Shown here: positions 24,459 to 32,789 of the stretch, in pieces
How positions within the stretch are numbered: position 1 is the stretch's first letter
How the letters are laid out: each line of letters starts with the position of its first letter
Assembly (NCBI GenBank): GCA_946479615.1
Contig: CAMLGR010000024.1
Span: 1-39,461 of the forward strand
DNA from: an uncultured Bacteroidota bacterium
Lineage (GTDB): Bacteria; Bacteroidota; Bacteroidia; Chitinophagales; Chitinophagaceae
DNA: 39,461 nt
Reading direction: 5' to 3'
Notes under the pieces: generated by a model
The model's database searches: none
Seen by the model: the letters and a program-made list of their open reading frames with translations, nothing else
What the model was told of the DNA's origin: nothing
Made by a program: the position numbers and the translations under genes

Positions 24459-24968
24459 TTACAAATATCTCTCCCTGATAATATTCGCATGGTGCTGGCA
24501 GTGGCCGGCGATGATAAAGCCAAAGGCAAGCACATAGATCGGGGTATTATTGGAAATGCCATTGGTATCGAGTTGTTCCTCATCAAATGAACGGAAAAGG
24601 ATAGAGGAGGTTTTCCTGACGAATTTGAATTCTTCTACCAGGTCGTCCCAATCGCGGCTGGCTGCTTTGGAATTGGCCGCATATTCATTTTCATCAAATC
24701 CAGGCAGCGATTGTGAATCTTTGCGCGCGATTGAAAGAGCGCGGTAAGCAAATATTCTTTCTGCGTCGATGATGTGCTGCAGCACTTCTTTCATTGTCCA
24801 TTTACCTTCGCCATAGGCATAATCGTATTTATCCTTCGGGATGGATTTGAGCAATTTCAAAAATTCTTTTCCCAGTTTATCAATGGCTTTTACAACATCT
24901 TTATGTGTTGTTGCGGCGATGTATTTGTGAAAGGATTCCGGTACACGGGATAAGTCGGGGCGGGGCAT
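24459..24968 (-). CDS. DinB-like (DinB_2) putative metal-binding four-helix protein
   Basis: The 169-residue protein belongs to the DinB/YfiT superfamily, four-helix bundles that hold a metal with three His. The conserved positions are visible: H65 in EVLQHIIDAERIFAYR, and H156 and H160 in GHCQHHANIIRERYL. The segments KWTMKEVLQHIIDAE and DWDDLVEEFKFVRKTSSILFRSF are typical. Some relatives are thiol-dependent transferases (for example bacillithiol transferases), but the actual reaction is unknown. The gene stands alone between two repeat-bearing gaps. Confidence 0.88.
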   Translation of the reverse strand: MPRPDLSRVPESFHKYIAATTHKDVVKAIDKLGKEFLKLLKSIPKDKYDYAYGEGKWTMKEVLQHIIDAERIFAYRALSIARKDSQSLPGFDENEYAANSKAASRDWDDLVEEFKFVRKTSSILFRSFDEEQLDTNGISNNTPIYVLAFGFIIAGHCQHHANIIRERYL

Positions 24969-25129
24969 GTGAGTAAGTTTTAAATTTTAAGTGATCAATT
25001 TTAAGGCTGTGGGGCGAGGACCTGAAGATCGAGGATTTTTTGGATAAGAAAAAATCAGCTGGCGTTAGCTTTTAGCATGACGAGTAGGGAATGAGAAGGG
25101 AAAATCCTGTGATTTTTCACCCCCTGCGG

Positions 25130-25261
25130 TTCTCCGCGATCCTCTGTGGAATAAGTCCGGGAGTGAGATACCTGGATAAAGTCTTTAAAAGATCTATGAA
25201 TAGAATTTCTCTTACAGGGCATATACCACGGAGGACCGCGGAGAAGACACAGAGGGCCACA
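25130..25261. repeat. Second copy of the CTCTGTG-family inverted repeat
   Basis: TTCTCCGCGATCCTCTGTGG... at 25130-25153 pairs with ...CCACGGAGGACCGCGGAGAA at 25222-25245 (24 nt, three mismatches), with a 68-nt loop. The right side continues as gacacagagggccacagag to 25261, the reverse of the word at 21891-21910. The gap around it (24969-25335) holds no credible gene: the short open frames on both strands are read-through of the repeat. A small hairpin, AAAATC-CTGT-GATTTT, is at 25101-25116. Confidence 0.75.
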
Positions 25262-25280
25262 GAGAAACAGGAAGGGGCAT

Positions 25281-25307
25281 AAAAAAACCCGGCGGGTGGC
25301 CGGGTTT
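25281..25307 (-). terminator. Rho-independent terminator of the subtilase gene
   Basis: On the minus strand AAACCCGGC and GCCGGGTTT form a 9-bp stem with a 5-nt loop followed by a run of seven T residues. It lies 29 nt after the subtilase stop. Confidence 0.93.
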
Positions 25308-25335
25308 GAATTCATTGTATTTGTGCGGGGGTGTT

Positions 25336-27003
25336 TTATCCTTTGGCTTTCTCTTTTACCCTGGATTTTATTTCTTTATTCGTTTCAGGCTTTAATGTAG
25401 CCGCTACTTTAACCGCTTCGTAAGCATTGATGATACCACCTGTACGGGAAAGTTCACTCATATTGACGAGCTCTGCACTTCCGGGTTTCTTTACTTTTTC
25501 CGAAGGCACCTGGGCCGATTTTTCGATCGCGTATTTTACCTGGGCAGGGGTCAGTTTCGGGAAATATTCCATGATAAAGGCAGCCAGTCCAGCCACCACA
25601 GGAGAAGCCATACTGGTACCCTGTAAATTCTGATAGGCGCTGCCGGGTACCGTGGAATAGATCCTTACACCCGGCGCAAATACATCCACGGTCTTTTTCC
25701 CATAATTCGAAAAGCTGGCCGTCATAGTTCCCAGTTTGGGATCGCTGCTGGCACCTACCGTGATCCAGTTAGTAGCCCTTGTCTTATCGAGAAATACTGG
25801 CGAAGGGAAATCAGCTGCGCTATCGATATCCTTGCTGCTGTTACCAGCCGCTTCTACCAGTAACACTCCTTTTTCCTGGGCATATTGTACCGCTTCATCC
25901 ACCCATTTTTTCTCAGGAGAAATTGCTTTACCAAAACTCATATTGATGACTTTGGCCCCATTATCGGCGGCATAACGGATCGCAAGAGCGATGTCCTTGT
26001 CATGTTCATCGCCATCGGGCACGGCCCTGATCATCATGATGCGTACGTTATCAGCCACACCATTCACACCTATTCCGTTGTTACGTACCGCTGCAATGAT
26101 ACCGGATACGTGTGTACCATGAAGCGCACTTGTTTTACTGGCCATCACATCAGGATTGCCATAAAAGCGATCGTTAAAATCATAGTAATTATCTTTTACG
26201 ATATCATCGCGGTAGTTGGGCGGCGCTGTTTCTACTGCTTCTCCCTTGCGGATCTCACCTTCGATATCTTCCATGATCTGCAGGTTCGTGATATCGTAGT
26301 TATCATTTGCTTTGCAGATATCCATGTACACGGCTCTTGCTCTCATGGCATTGAAATCGGAAGGAGCGTAATTTTTCAAATCATTACCGCTGAATTCGGC
26401 TTTTCCCAGTTTAGCCGCGATCAATGAATCACCTTTTTTCAACGCCGGCAATAACTGTTGTTTGAGCATCGCTACTTCATCGAGATCCACATCACCCAGT
26501 ATCTCTTCTTTGGCATGAAGGTAATTCTCGTATTCTTCTTTGTCTTCTTTGCTAAGTGTAGCTTCGTCCACTTCTTTATTGGCCCATTTTTTCTTGAGCT
26601 TGTGATAAAGACGACTGGCTTCTTCCGAATCTTTGTCCACGTTGCGGCCATCACGACCACCGAGGAAATTCCAGCCATATACATCATCCACATAGCCATT
26701 GTTATCATCATCGATACCATTGCCCGGGATTTCGTTGGGATTTTTCCAGAGAATCGATCTCAGGTCTTCGTGAGCGGTATCAACGCCCGAATCGATGACG
26801 GCTACAATAACAGGTGTACTGGTTAATTTTTTGGATTTGACGAAGGCATAGGCTTTATCGATGCTGATGCCATAATAGCCGCTGTCTTTTGCATCCATGA
26901 GGTGCCAGCCATTAGGTATATCTTTTTTCTGCGCCAGTAAATTCAGACTACACAACAGGCATACCATCGCCAGCAAGGGGGTACGTTTCATTGCAATGTT
27001 CAT
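25336..27003 (-). CDS. Secreted subtilisin-like (S8) serine protease
   Basis: The 555-residue protein has a signal peptide (KRTPLLAMVCLLCSLNLLAQ, cleavage near 25; a second Met at residue 5 is an equally good start) and the full subtilisin triad: D71 in VIDSGVD, H295 in HGTHVSG, S464 in GTSMASP, with oxyanion Asn 388 in AAGNSS. The acidic block GNGIDDDNNGYVDDVYGWNF (94-113) is a common Bacteroidota S8 feature that may bind calcium. Asp and His are separated by 224 residues, because a mostly helical, charged insertion occupies about 125-265. No recognisable sorting domain follows the catalytic part, which ends in Lys-rich KEIKSRVKEKAKG. A terminator follows. Role in nutrition or protein turnover is unknown. 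Confidence 0.93.
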   Translation of the reverse strand: MNIAMKRTPLLAMVCLLCSLNLLAQKKDIPNGWHLMDAKDSGYYGISIDKAYAFVKSKKLTSTPVIVAVIDSGVDTAHEDLRSILWKNPNEIPGNGIDDDNNGYVDDVYGWNFLGGRDGRNVDKDSEEASRLYHKLKKKWANKEVDEATLSKEDKEEYENYLHAKEEILGDVDLDEVAMLKQQLLPALKKGDSLIAAKLGKAEFSGNDLKNYAPSDFNAMRARAVYMDICKANDNYDITNLQIMEDIEGEIRKGEAVETAPPNYRDDIVKDNYYDFNDRFYGNPDVMASKTSALHGTHVSGIIAAVRNNGIGVNGVADNVRIMMIRAVPDGDEHDKDIALAIRYAADNGAKVINMSFGKAISPEKKWVDEAVQYAQEKGVLLVEAAGNSSKDIDSAADFPSPVFLDKTRATNWITVGASSDPKLGTMTASFSNYGKKTVDVFAPGVRIYSTVPGSAYQNLQGTSMASPVVAGLAAFIMEYFPKLTPAQVKYAIEKSAQVPSEKVKKPGSAELVNMSELSRTGGIINAYEAVKVAATLKPETNKEIKSRVKEKAKG

Positions 27004-27119
27004 TTATCGTTATTTGTTTTTTTGAATGGGTAACAGGTTCAAATTTTAAACCATTTTCATCTGTAAAGATGTAAAAAGCACCAAAAATAATACATACCAC
27101 TCATACATTTTATGAAAAG

Positions 27120-27155
27120 AAAAACCCTGCAAATCTTCAAATCTGCAGGGTTTTT
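27120..27155 (-). terminator. Rho-independent terminator of the OmpA-like gene
   Basis: AAAAACCCTGCA (27120-27131) and TGCAGGGTTTTT (27144-27155) are perfect 12-bp arms with a 12-nt loop, ending in T residues on the minus strand. It lies 25 nt after the OmpA-like stop, ahead of the subtilase promoter region. Confidence 0.92.
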
Positions 27156-27179
27156 ATCTATGCGGATGCTAACAAAATG

Positions 27180-28679
27180 TTATTGGTTGCTTACTTTCAT
27201 TTCCACCCGTCTGTTTTTAGCTTTTTCTGCAGGAATTTTTGAGGTCGTCAATGGCTTATCTGGTCCATACCCGATCGAAGTCAGGCGGGAAGCGTCGATA
27301 CCCTTTGCCTGCAGGTAGGCTTTTACATTATCAGCCCTTGATTGCGACAGCTTTTTATTCAGCTCATAGATACCATCGTTGCTGGTGTGACCCTCAATTG
27401 ACAATTTCAATTCAGGATTTTGTTTCAGCAATGTTACGACATCATTCAATGTTGCGAATGAGGCAGTAGAAATATCTGCTTTACCAAATTCGAACTGGAT
27501 GCGTTTAGCGGCATAGTTCACTTTTTCCACGATCTCTTTCTTCACTTCAGGACATCCGCCATTGTCCTTCAGTCCTACTACATCCGGACATTTATCCTCT
27601 TCATCATTCACTCCATCTTTATCCGAATCAGGAACAGGGCAACCGGAATAACGACCCACACCAGGTACGGTCGGACATTTATCATCCTTATCCACCACAC
27701 CATCTTTATCTGTGTCTTCATACGGACAACCATGATTGTCTTTTGCGCCACTGACGGTTGGGCATTTATCATCTTTATCGAGTACACCATCACCATCTTT
27801 ATCAGGGTAAGGGCATCCTTTGTTCTCCACAGGACCGGATACAGCAGGGCAGGCATCTTCTTTATCGGCAATACCATCACCATCTGTATCAGGACAACCG
27901 TTCAGTTTGGCAGAGCCGGCTGCTTCAGGACATTTATCTTTTTTATCAGGTACGCCATCATGATCCCTGTCATTACCGGCACGGGCCACTGATTTACCCA
28001 GGAATACCCCGAGTGTGATGCCCATCACTTCATTTTTGAATGTGCCATTATAGTCAGGAGATTTATAAATATTATTGAAACCACGGCTATAGTTCGCCGT
28101 CAGGAATACACGACCGATCTCAAAACCAGCGAGGCCATTCAGCCCATAATCATAACTGGTGTATTTGCCAGGGCCTTTACCCACCGCAGGGTCGAGATTT
28201 TCATCGACGTAATAAGCACCGCCTTTGGAAATGGTTTCTGTTTTCTGGTATCCATCAAAATAAAAAGAGAAATAGGGACCACCGCCAACAATGAATTTTA
28301 CGGTCTTGCCCAGTTTTAATTTCAATACCAGGTTAAGAGGGATATCGATATAATTGAGGAACTCACTACGATTCAGGTTGAGGGTATCATGAAAAGCCGT
28401 ATCCATGATTTCTGAATACTTACGGCCCTTATGATAGAAGGAAACACCCGGCTGAAAGCTGAATGTACCACTCTTGCTGAAAGGAAGATCGGCTAACATG
28501 CCGAAATGCACACCTGTGCGCGGGGAATAATTCTTCTTGATATCATTCCAGTTAGGAAGATCGTTGTCTTCGAGAATATTTGACTGATGACCGCCGCCAA
28601 GAATACCAACTCTTAGCTGCGAAAACGAACTTGTCGCGACAAATAACGCAGCAAACAGGAGAGTAAAGATTCTTTTCAT
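27180..28679 (-). CDS. Outer-membrane protein: PorT-like barrel, five TSP type-3 repeats and OmpA C-terminal domain
   Basis: The 499-residue protein links the outer membrane to peptidoglycan. Signal peptide to about residue 20 (FVATSSFSQ). Residues about 21-230 form a small PorT/OMP beta-barrel type domain. Residues 237-377 hold five thrombospondin type-3 repeats of the form D-x-D-x-D-G-x-x-D-x-x-D-x-CP...GCP, which bind calcium and pair their Cys. Residues about 390-497 are the OmpA peptidoglycan-binding domain (IQFEFGKADI, IEGHTSNDG, LSQSRADNVKAYL, NRRVEMKV). The usual diaminopimelate-binding Asp of GHTDxxG is Ser (S433) here, while the partner Arg (R448) is kept and an Asp lies two residues later (D435). 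A terminator follows; the ALDH gene lies upstream on the same strand. Confidence 0.93.
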   Translation of the reverse strand: MKRIFTLLFAALFVATSSFSQLRVGILGGGHQSNILEDNDLPNWNDIKKNYSPRTGVHFGMLADLPFSKSGTFSFQPGVSFYHKGRKYSEIMDTAFHDTLNLNRSEFLNYIDIPLNLVLKLKLGKTVKFIVGGGPYFSFYFDGYQKTETISKGGAYYVDENLDPAVGKGPGKYTSYDYGLNGLAGFEIGRVFLTANYSRGFNNIYKSPDYNGTFKNEVMGITLGVFLGKSVARAGNDRDHDGVPDKKDKCPEAAGSAKLNGCPDTDGDGIADKEDACPAVSGPVENKGCPYPDKDGDGVLDKDDKCPTVSGAKDNHGCPYEDTDKDGVVDKDDKCPTVPGVGRYSGCPVPDSDKDGVNDEEDKCPDVVGLKDNGGCPEVKKEIVEKVNYAAKRIQFEFGKADISTASFATLNDVVTLLKQNPELKLSIEGHTSNDGIYELNKKLSQSRADNVKAYLQAKGIDASRLTSIGYGPDKPLTTSKIPAEKAKNRRVEMKVSNQ

Positions 28680-28813
28680 TGGATAACAAATTGGATTTTA
28701 AGGGATAATGTTTCTAAGACAAAAGTTGTAAATATTTTGCACAAAACAAAAGACTTATGAATAAAACTCTCAATCCCAGCCTGTAACAACGAATTTCTAC
28801 GTCGGTTTATTAT

Positions 28814-30337
28814 CTATACATGAAATTTTATTCCCTGTGCCAAGGGGAGATTTGTACTATAATTGATGGTATTGGTCTGTCTTCTCATATAGGCTTTCCA
28901 GGCATCGCTGCCGCTTTCCCGGCCGCCGCCGGTTTCCTTTTCCCCGCCAAAGGCGCCGCCGATCTCGGCCCCGCTGGTACCGATATTCACGTTGGCAATA
29001 CCGCAATCGCTGCCGGCATGGGATAAGAATTGTTCTGCTTCCCGCAGGTTGAGGGTCATAATAGAGGAGGAGAGCCCCTGCGGTACGCCGTTTTGAATGG
29101 CGATCGCTTCTTCAATGGTTTTGTATTTTAAGAGATAAAGGATCGGGGCAAAAGTCTCGTGCTGCACAATTTTGAGATCAGGATGAGCTTCGGCCACACA
29201 GGGTTTTACATAGCACCCGCTTTCATAGCCTGCGCCTTCGAGTGTACCGCCTTCCACGATAAATTGCCCGCCCTGGTGTTTGCATTCTTCAATGGCCTGC
29301 AGGTACATTTTTACAGCCTCTTTATCAATGAGCGGGCCTACATGGTTTTTTTCATCCAGGGGATCACCGATCCGGAGTTGCTTATAAGCATTGACCAGCT
29401 TTTCCTTCACTTTATTGTATACATCTTCGTGGATCACCAGGCGGCGGGTAGTGGTACAACGCTGACCGGCTGTACCCACTGCTCCGAATAAAGAACCAAG
29501 TATGGCAATGTCGAGATCGGCATCTTTGGAAATGATGATCGCATTGTTTCCGCCGAGTTCCAGCAGGGCACGTCCCAGCCTGGCGCCAACGGCTGCCCCA
29601 ACCGCTTTACCCATCCGGGTAGAACCGGTAGCAGATACCAATGGAATGCGGCCATCATTGCTCATCCATTCACCTACTTCGCGTCCTCCGATCACAATAC
29701 CGGAAACGCCTTCCGGTACGCCATTTTTTTCAAATACATCTGCAATGATATGCTGGCAGGCGACGGCGCATAAGGGTGTTTTTTCAGACGGCTTCCATAT
29801 ACATACATCGCCGCAGATCCAGGCCAGCATGGTGTTCCAGCTCCAGACGGCTACGGGGAAATTGAAGGCGGAAATGATTCCTACAATACCCAGGGGATGA
29901 TATTGTTCATACATGCGGTGAGCAGGTCGTTCACTATGCATCGTATATCCTTGTAATTGCCTGGAGAGGCCTACGGCAAAATCGCAGATATCGATCATTT
30001 CCTGTACCTCGCCATATCCTTCCTGTAAACTCTTTCCCATTTCATAGGAAACGAGTTTACCCAGTGGTTCTTTATACTGACGAAGCGCTTCGCCAATCTG
30101 CCTGACCACATCACCACGTTTGGGAGCAGGCCATAAGCGCCATGTGCTGAATGCTTCCTGTGCTTTTTGAATTACTTTTTCATACCCCGCTTTATCAACA
30201 GCGGTAATAGCGCCAATCAGTTTGCCGTCTACAGGAGAATAAGAGGAAATCGTTTCTGTTCCTGTTTTTATCCATTCTTTACCGGTGCTGGCGCCGGAGT
30301 TATTTTTATCGATGCGTAAGTCTTTCAGAAAATCCAT
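28814..30337 (-). CDS. ALDH7-type aldehyde dehydrogenase (probable alpha-aminoadipic semialdehyde dehydrogenase)
   Basis: The 507-residue enzyme matches the antiquitin/AmaB group, which oxidises alpha-aminoadipate semialdehyde (in balance with piperideine-6-carboxylate) to alpha-aminoadipate with NAD in lysine breakdown. Visible: NAD-fold Asn in ISAFNFPVAVW (N159), WKPSEKTP, general base Glu in LLELGGNNA (E260), nucleophile Cys in GTAGQRCTTTRR (C294), and the group's C-terminal stretch GGAFGGEKETGGGRESGSDAWKAYMRR. No other lysine-breakdown gene is close by. A role in detoxifying other aldehydes is possible. The promoter region carries a hairpin that separates it from panB. Confidence 0.87.
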   Translation of the reverse strand: MDFLKDLRIDKNNSGASTGKEWIKTGTETISSYSPVDGKLIGAITAVDKAGYEKVIQKAQEAFSTWRLWPAPKRGDVVRQIGEALRQYKEPLGKLVSYEMGKSLQEGYGEVQEMIDICDFAVGLSRQLQGYTMHSERPAHRMYEQYHPLGIVGIISAFNFPVAVWSWNTMLAWICGDVCIWKPSEKTPLCAVACQHIIADVFEKNGVPEGVSGIVIGGREVGEWMSNDGRIPLVSATGSTRMGKAVGAAVGARLGRALLELGGNNAIIISKDADLDIAILGSLFGAVGTAGQRCTTTRRLVIHEDVYNKVKEKLVNAYKQLRIGDPLDEKNHVGPLIDKEAVKMYLQAIEECKHQGGQFIVEGGTLEGAGYESGCYVKPCVAEAHPDLKIVQHETFAPILYLLKYKTIEEAIAIQNGVPQGLSSSIMTLNLREAEQFLSHAGSDCGIANVNIGTSGAEIGGAFGGEKETGGGRESGSDAWKAYMRRQTNTINYSTNLPLAQGIKFHV

Positions 30338-30402
30338 AGTAATCGTTTAGGATACAAAAATATGAAATGTAAAATGCAGAATATAAAATCTAAAATGTAA
30401 AA

Positions 30403-30446
30403 GGAATGAGAAAGCATCATCGTTGGTCCGGTTACTTTCTCATCCC
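30403..30446. terminator. Hairpin between panB and the ALDH gene
   Basis: GGAATGAGAAAG (30403-30414) and CTTTCTCATCCC (30435-30446) form 12-nt arms with one mismatch around a 20-nt loop. On the minus strand it follows the panB stop by about 30 nt of purine-rich words (AATAAGAAATGAGAAATAAG) and is followed by a T-rich stretch. It may end the panB transcript; the repeated vocabulary resembles the other intergenic elements. Confidence 0.5.
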
Positions 30447-30475
30447 TTATTTCTCATTTCTTATTCTTTATTCTC

Positions 30476-31294
30476 TTAATACTGCTCCTCCCTTGAAGGA
30501 AAATCTTTGCTTTTTACATCGTGAATGTATTGTTGTACAGCTTTGGTTGCCTGTTCGTGAATGTTCATGTATTGACGAAGAAAGCGCGGTTTGAATTCTG
30601 TATTGATCCCTAACATATCATGCATCACCAAAACCTGTCCGTCGCAATCCTGTCCCGCACCGATACCGATTGTAGGAATAGTAATGCTTTGCGATACTTC
30701 TTTAGCAAGCGCGGCAGGAATTTTTTCAAGCACAACAGCAAAACAACCTGCTTTTTCCAGGAACTTCACATCTTTTCTCAGCTTATTCGCTTCTGCTTCT
30801 TCCTTTGCGCGAACGGTATAGGTGCCAAATTTATAAATGGATTGCGGTGTCAGTCCGAGGTGACCCATGACCGGTATACCGGCTGAAACAATTTTCCTGA
30901 TCGAATCGATGACTTCTTCACCACCTTCGAGTTTGATGCAATGCGCGCCTGTTTCTTTCATGATGCGGATAGCAGAAGCCAGAGCGATATCGGAATTGGA
31001 TTGATAAGAACCAAACGGGAGATCAACTACTACCAGGCAACGCTCCACGCCACGGATAACGGATGAAGCATGATAGATCATCTGGTCAAGTGTAATCGGC
31101 AGCGTGGTTTCATGACCAGCCATGACATTGCTGGCCGAATCGCCCACCAGGATGACATCGATACCGGCACCATCGATGATTTTGGCAAAGGAAAAATCAT
31201 AGGCGGTCAGCATACTGATCTTCTCACCGGCTGCTTTCATTTTCTGAAGCGTATTGGTCGTTACGCGTTTTACTTCTTTATCCAGAGGAGACAT
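30476..31294 (-). CDS. panB: 3-methyl-2-oxobutanoate hydroxymethyltransferase
   Basis: PanB transfers a hydroxymethyl group from methylene-tetrahydrofolate to 2-oxoisovalerate, the first committed pantothenate step. The 272-residue protein (start ATG at 31294; the longer frame begins with TTG) has [77 protein letters not shown], and [24 protein letters not shown], all family signatures. It lies 51 nt after the four-helix-bundle gene. panC and panD are about 5 kb away on the same strand, so the pathway is split within the neighbourhood. Confidence 0.96.
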   Translation of the reverse strand: MSPLDKEVKRVTTNTLQKMKAAGEKISMLTAYDFSFAKIIDGAGIDVILVGDSASNVMAGHETTLPITLDQMIYHASSVIRGVERCLVVVDLPFGSYQSNSDIALASAIRIMKETGAHCIKLEGGEEVIDSIRKIVSAGIPVMGHLGLTPQSIYKFGTYTVRAKEEAEANKLRKDVKFLEKAGCFAVVLEKIPAALAKEVSQSITIPTIGIGAGQDCDGQVLVMHDMLGINTEFKPRFLRQYMNIHEQATKAVQQYIHDVKSKDFPSREEQY

Positions 31295-31345
31295 ATATGG
31301 GATTTTGAAATTTTGGTCCCGCAAAATGCGGAAGGGAAATTTATT

Positions 31346-31708
31346 TTAATAGTTGCTTTTATTCTTTTTGGCTGTTTTGCAAGCCGCTGTAAAGATAGCA
31401 GTTAGCTGTCTTGCTTCATCAAGTAACAGTTGAATCTCGTCCTGGCCGGCATTATTAGTTTCGGGAATAATATCCAGCCAGAATGCAGTTTCGTCAGCTT
31501 CTTCTTCGACTATAGTTATTTTAGAAATGAATTCAGCATGGGACCGTGCCCTGCAGGCGGCCCTGTAACTGGCGGCTACCGATGATGCACAACGCCCTAG
31601 TTGATTGGCAATAATAGTCGCGCTTCTTTTTGCCTGGAGTTTATCTATGAAGTTTAAAATATCAACAGTAAATTTTCTTGTTCTGATCTTCAATTCCTTT
31701 TCCGTCAT
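31346..31708 (-). CDS. Four-helix-bundle protein (23S rRNA-intervening-sequence family)
   Basis: The 120-residue protein begins at the ATG at 31708. It has the family pattern: RKFTVDILNFIDKL, ATIIANQLGRCASSVAASYRAACRARSHAEFISKITIVEEEADETAFWLDII, then a final helix DEIQLLLDEARQLTAIFTAACKTA. Relatives were first found in intervening sequences of 23S rRNA genes, but many, as here, sit alone in chromosomes; the function is unknown. No rRNA sequence surrounds it. It lies between a perfect 18-bp inverted repeat (upstream) and panB (51 nt downstream). Family members are often gained and lost between related strains, so it may be an insertion into the ppk-panB neighbourhood. Confidence 0.9.
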   Translation of the reverse strand: MTEKELKIRTRKFTVDILNFIDKLQAKRSATIIANQLGRCASSVAASYRAACRARSHAEFISKITIVEEEADETAFWLDIIPETNNAGQDEIQLLLDEARQLTAIFTAACKTAKKNKSNY

Positions 31709-31807
31709 AAAAAAATTTGACCCAAAATAGATCAAACAAAAAACCTCTCCATGGGTTTTTCCTCATTTATAAATGTTTTTTTCTAAAATTTCTCAATCCC
31801 TCGCCTA

Positions 31808-31860
31808 ATATCCTATGTGGTGAAAGAACTGACTGGCATAGGTTTCACCACATAGGATAT
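31808..31860. repeat. Perfect 18-bp inverted repeat after ppx
   Basis: ATATCCTATGTGGTGAAA (31808-31825) and TTTCACCACATAGGATAT (31843-31860) are exact reverse complements with a 17-nt loop. It lies 32 nt past the ppx stop and 100 nt before the four-helix-bundle ATG. The symmetric word CCTATGTGG is a further vocabulary type. It may terminate the ppk-ppx message, but no T-run follows. Confidence 0.75.
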
Positions 31861-31892
31861 CAGGGAATATAGAAATACACACATAGGAAGTA

Positions 31893-32789
31893 TTAATGTC
31901 CGGTTGCTTCCAGTTTTATTTCTTCGTAGAGGTTATGAATAAGACCGTCAGCTAATCCGATCTTGGGAACAAAGATCTCTTCGGCATCGGCCCAGCGCAT
32001 AACATTGATATGGATAAGAAGGGCAGGAACGATCACATCTGCACGATCCTCTCTGAATTTATAAACACTCATCCGCTGCTCGATAGACATAGTGCTGAAT
32101 TCCTTGTAGTAGTCGCGCAGCAGATCCAACTGCAATGGTTTTCCTTCTTTTCTTTTCGACAGGGAAAATATTTTATTGATGTTACCGCCGGAACCAATGG
32201 CCGTGACATGATGATGGCCTTTGATCTTCGTCTTGATAAATTCTTTCATTTCACCCCAGGTCGCTTCTGTTACCTGGTTTTTCAAGAGGCGGATCGTTCC
32301 AATATTAAATGATTCTTTAAACACAAGTTTGCCATCACTGAAGAATGTCAGTTCGGTACTGCCACCACCTACATCGATATAGAGATAGGATTCTTCTTTC
32401 GTCATATTCTCTGCAATATGATTTTCATAAATAAAGGACGCTTCATCCTGCCCGCTGATCACGTTTATTTCAATCCCTGTTTCCGACTTTACTTTTTTGA
32501 TGATATCGCCGGCATTGCGGGCATCACGCATGGCAGAAGTGGCACAGGCTTTCAGGTGCTTTACGCCATATACATCCATCAGCAACTTGTATGACTTGAT
32601 GGTTTTGATGAGATTTTCTGATTTAGCAGGAGAAATTTCGCCTTTGTCAAATACATCAAAACCCAGGCGGAGAGGGACGCGTACGAGTGCGATCTTGATA
32701 AATTCAGGAGAACCCTGTGGCGGAGTGATAATATCGGTGATCAATAACCTTGCTGCATTACTTCCGATGTCAATGGCTGCCAGTCTCAC
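31893..32789 (-). CDS. ppx: Exopolyphosphatase / pppGpp phosphohydrolase family protein
   Basis: A member of the Ppx/GppA branch of the actin-like ATPase superfamily that removes terminal phosphate from polyphosphate, or from pppGpp. The 298-residue short form has the N-terminal phosphate loop AAIDIGSNAARLLI (about 4-17), the second loop YIDVGGGSTELTFF, the strand GSGGNINKIF, and the C-terminal SAMLI-like helices with PALLIHINVMRWADAEEIFVPKIGLADGLI. The HD-type C-terminal domain of E. coli Ppx is absent. The start is GTG (32787-32789), 20 nt inside the end of ppk1, so the two are coupled. The overlap favours polyphosphate as substrate; the sequence alone does not separate Ppx from GppA. Confidence 0.92.
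   Translation of the reverse strand: MRLAAIDIGSNAARLLITDIITPPQGSPEFIKIALVRVPLRLGFDVFDKGEISPAKSENLIKTIKSYKLLMDVYGVKHLKACATSAMRDARNAGDIIKKVKSETGIEINVISGQDEASFIYENHIAENMTKEESYLYIDVGGGSTELTFFSDGKLVFKESFNIGTIRLLKNQVTEATWGEMKEFIKTKIKGHHHVTAIGSGGNINKIFSLSKRKEGKPLQLDLLRDYYKEFSTMSIEQRMSVYKFREDRADVIVPALLIHINVMRWADAEEIFVPKIGLADGLIHNLYEEIKLEATGH

Noticed and set aside
25055..25315. Small frames on both strands in the gap after the DinB-like gene
   Set aside because: They run through an inverted repeat and a terminator and have low-complexity, non-family sequences.
31346..31708. An rRNA intervening sequence
   Set aside because: The protein is of that family, but no 23S rRNA surrounds the gene.
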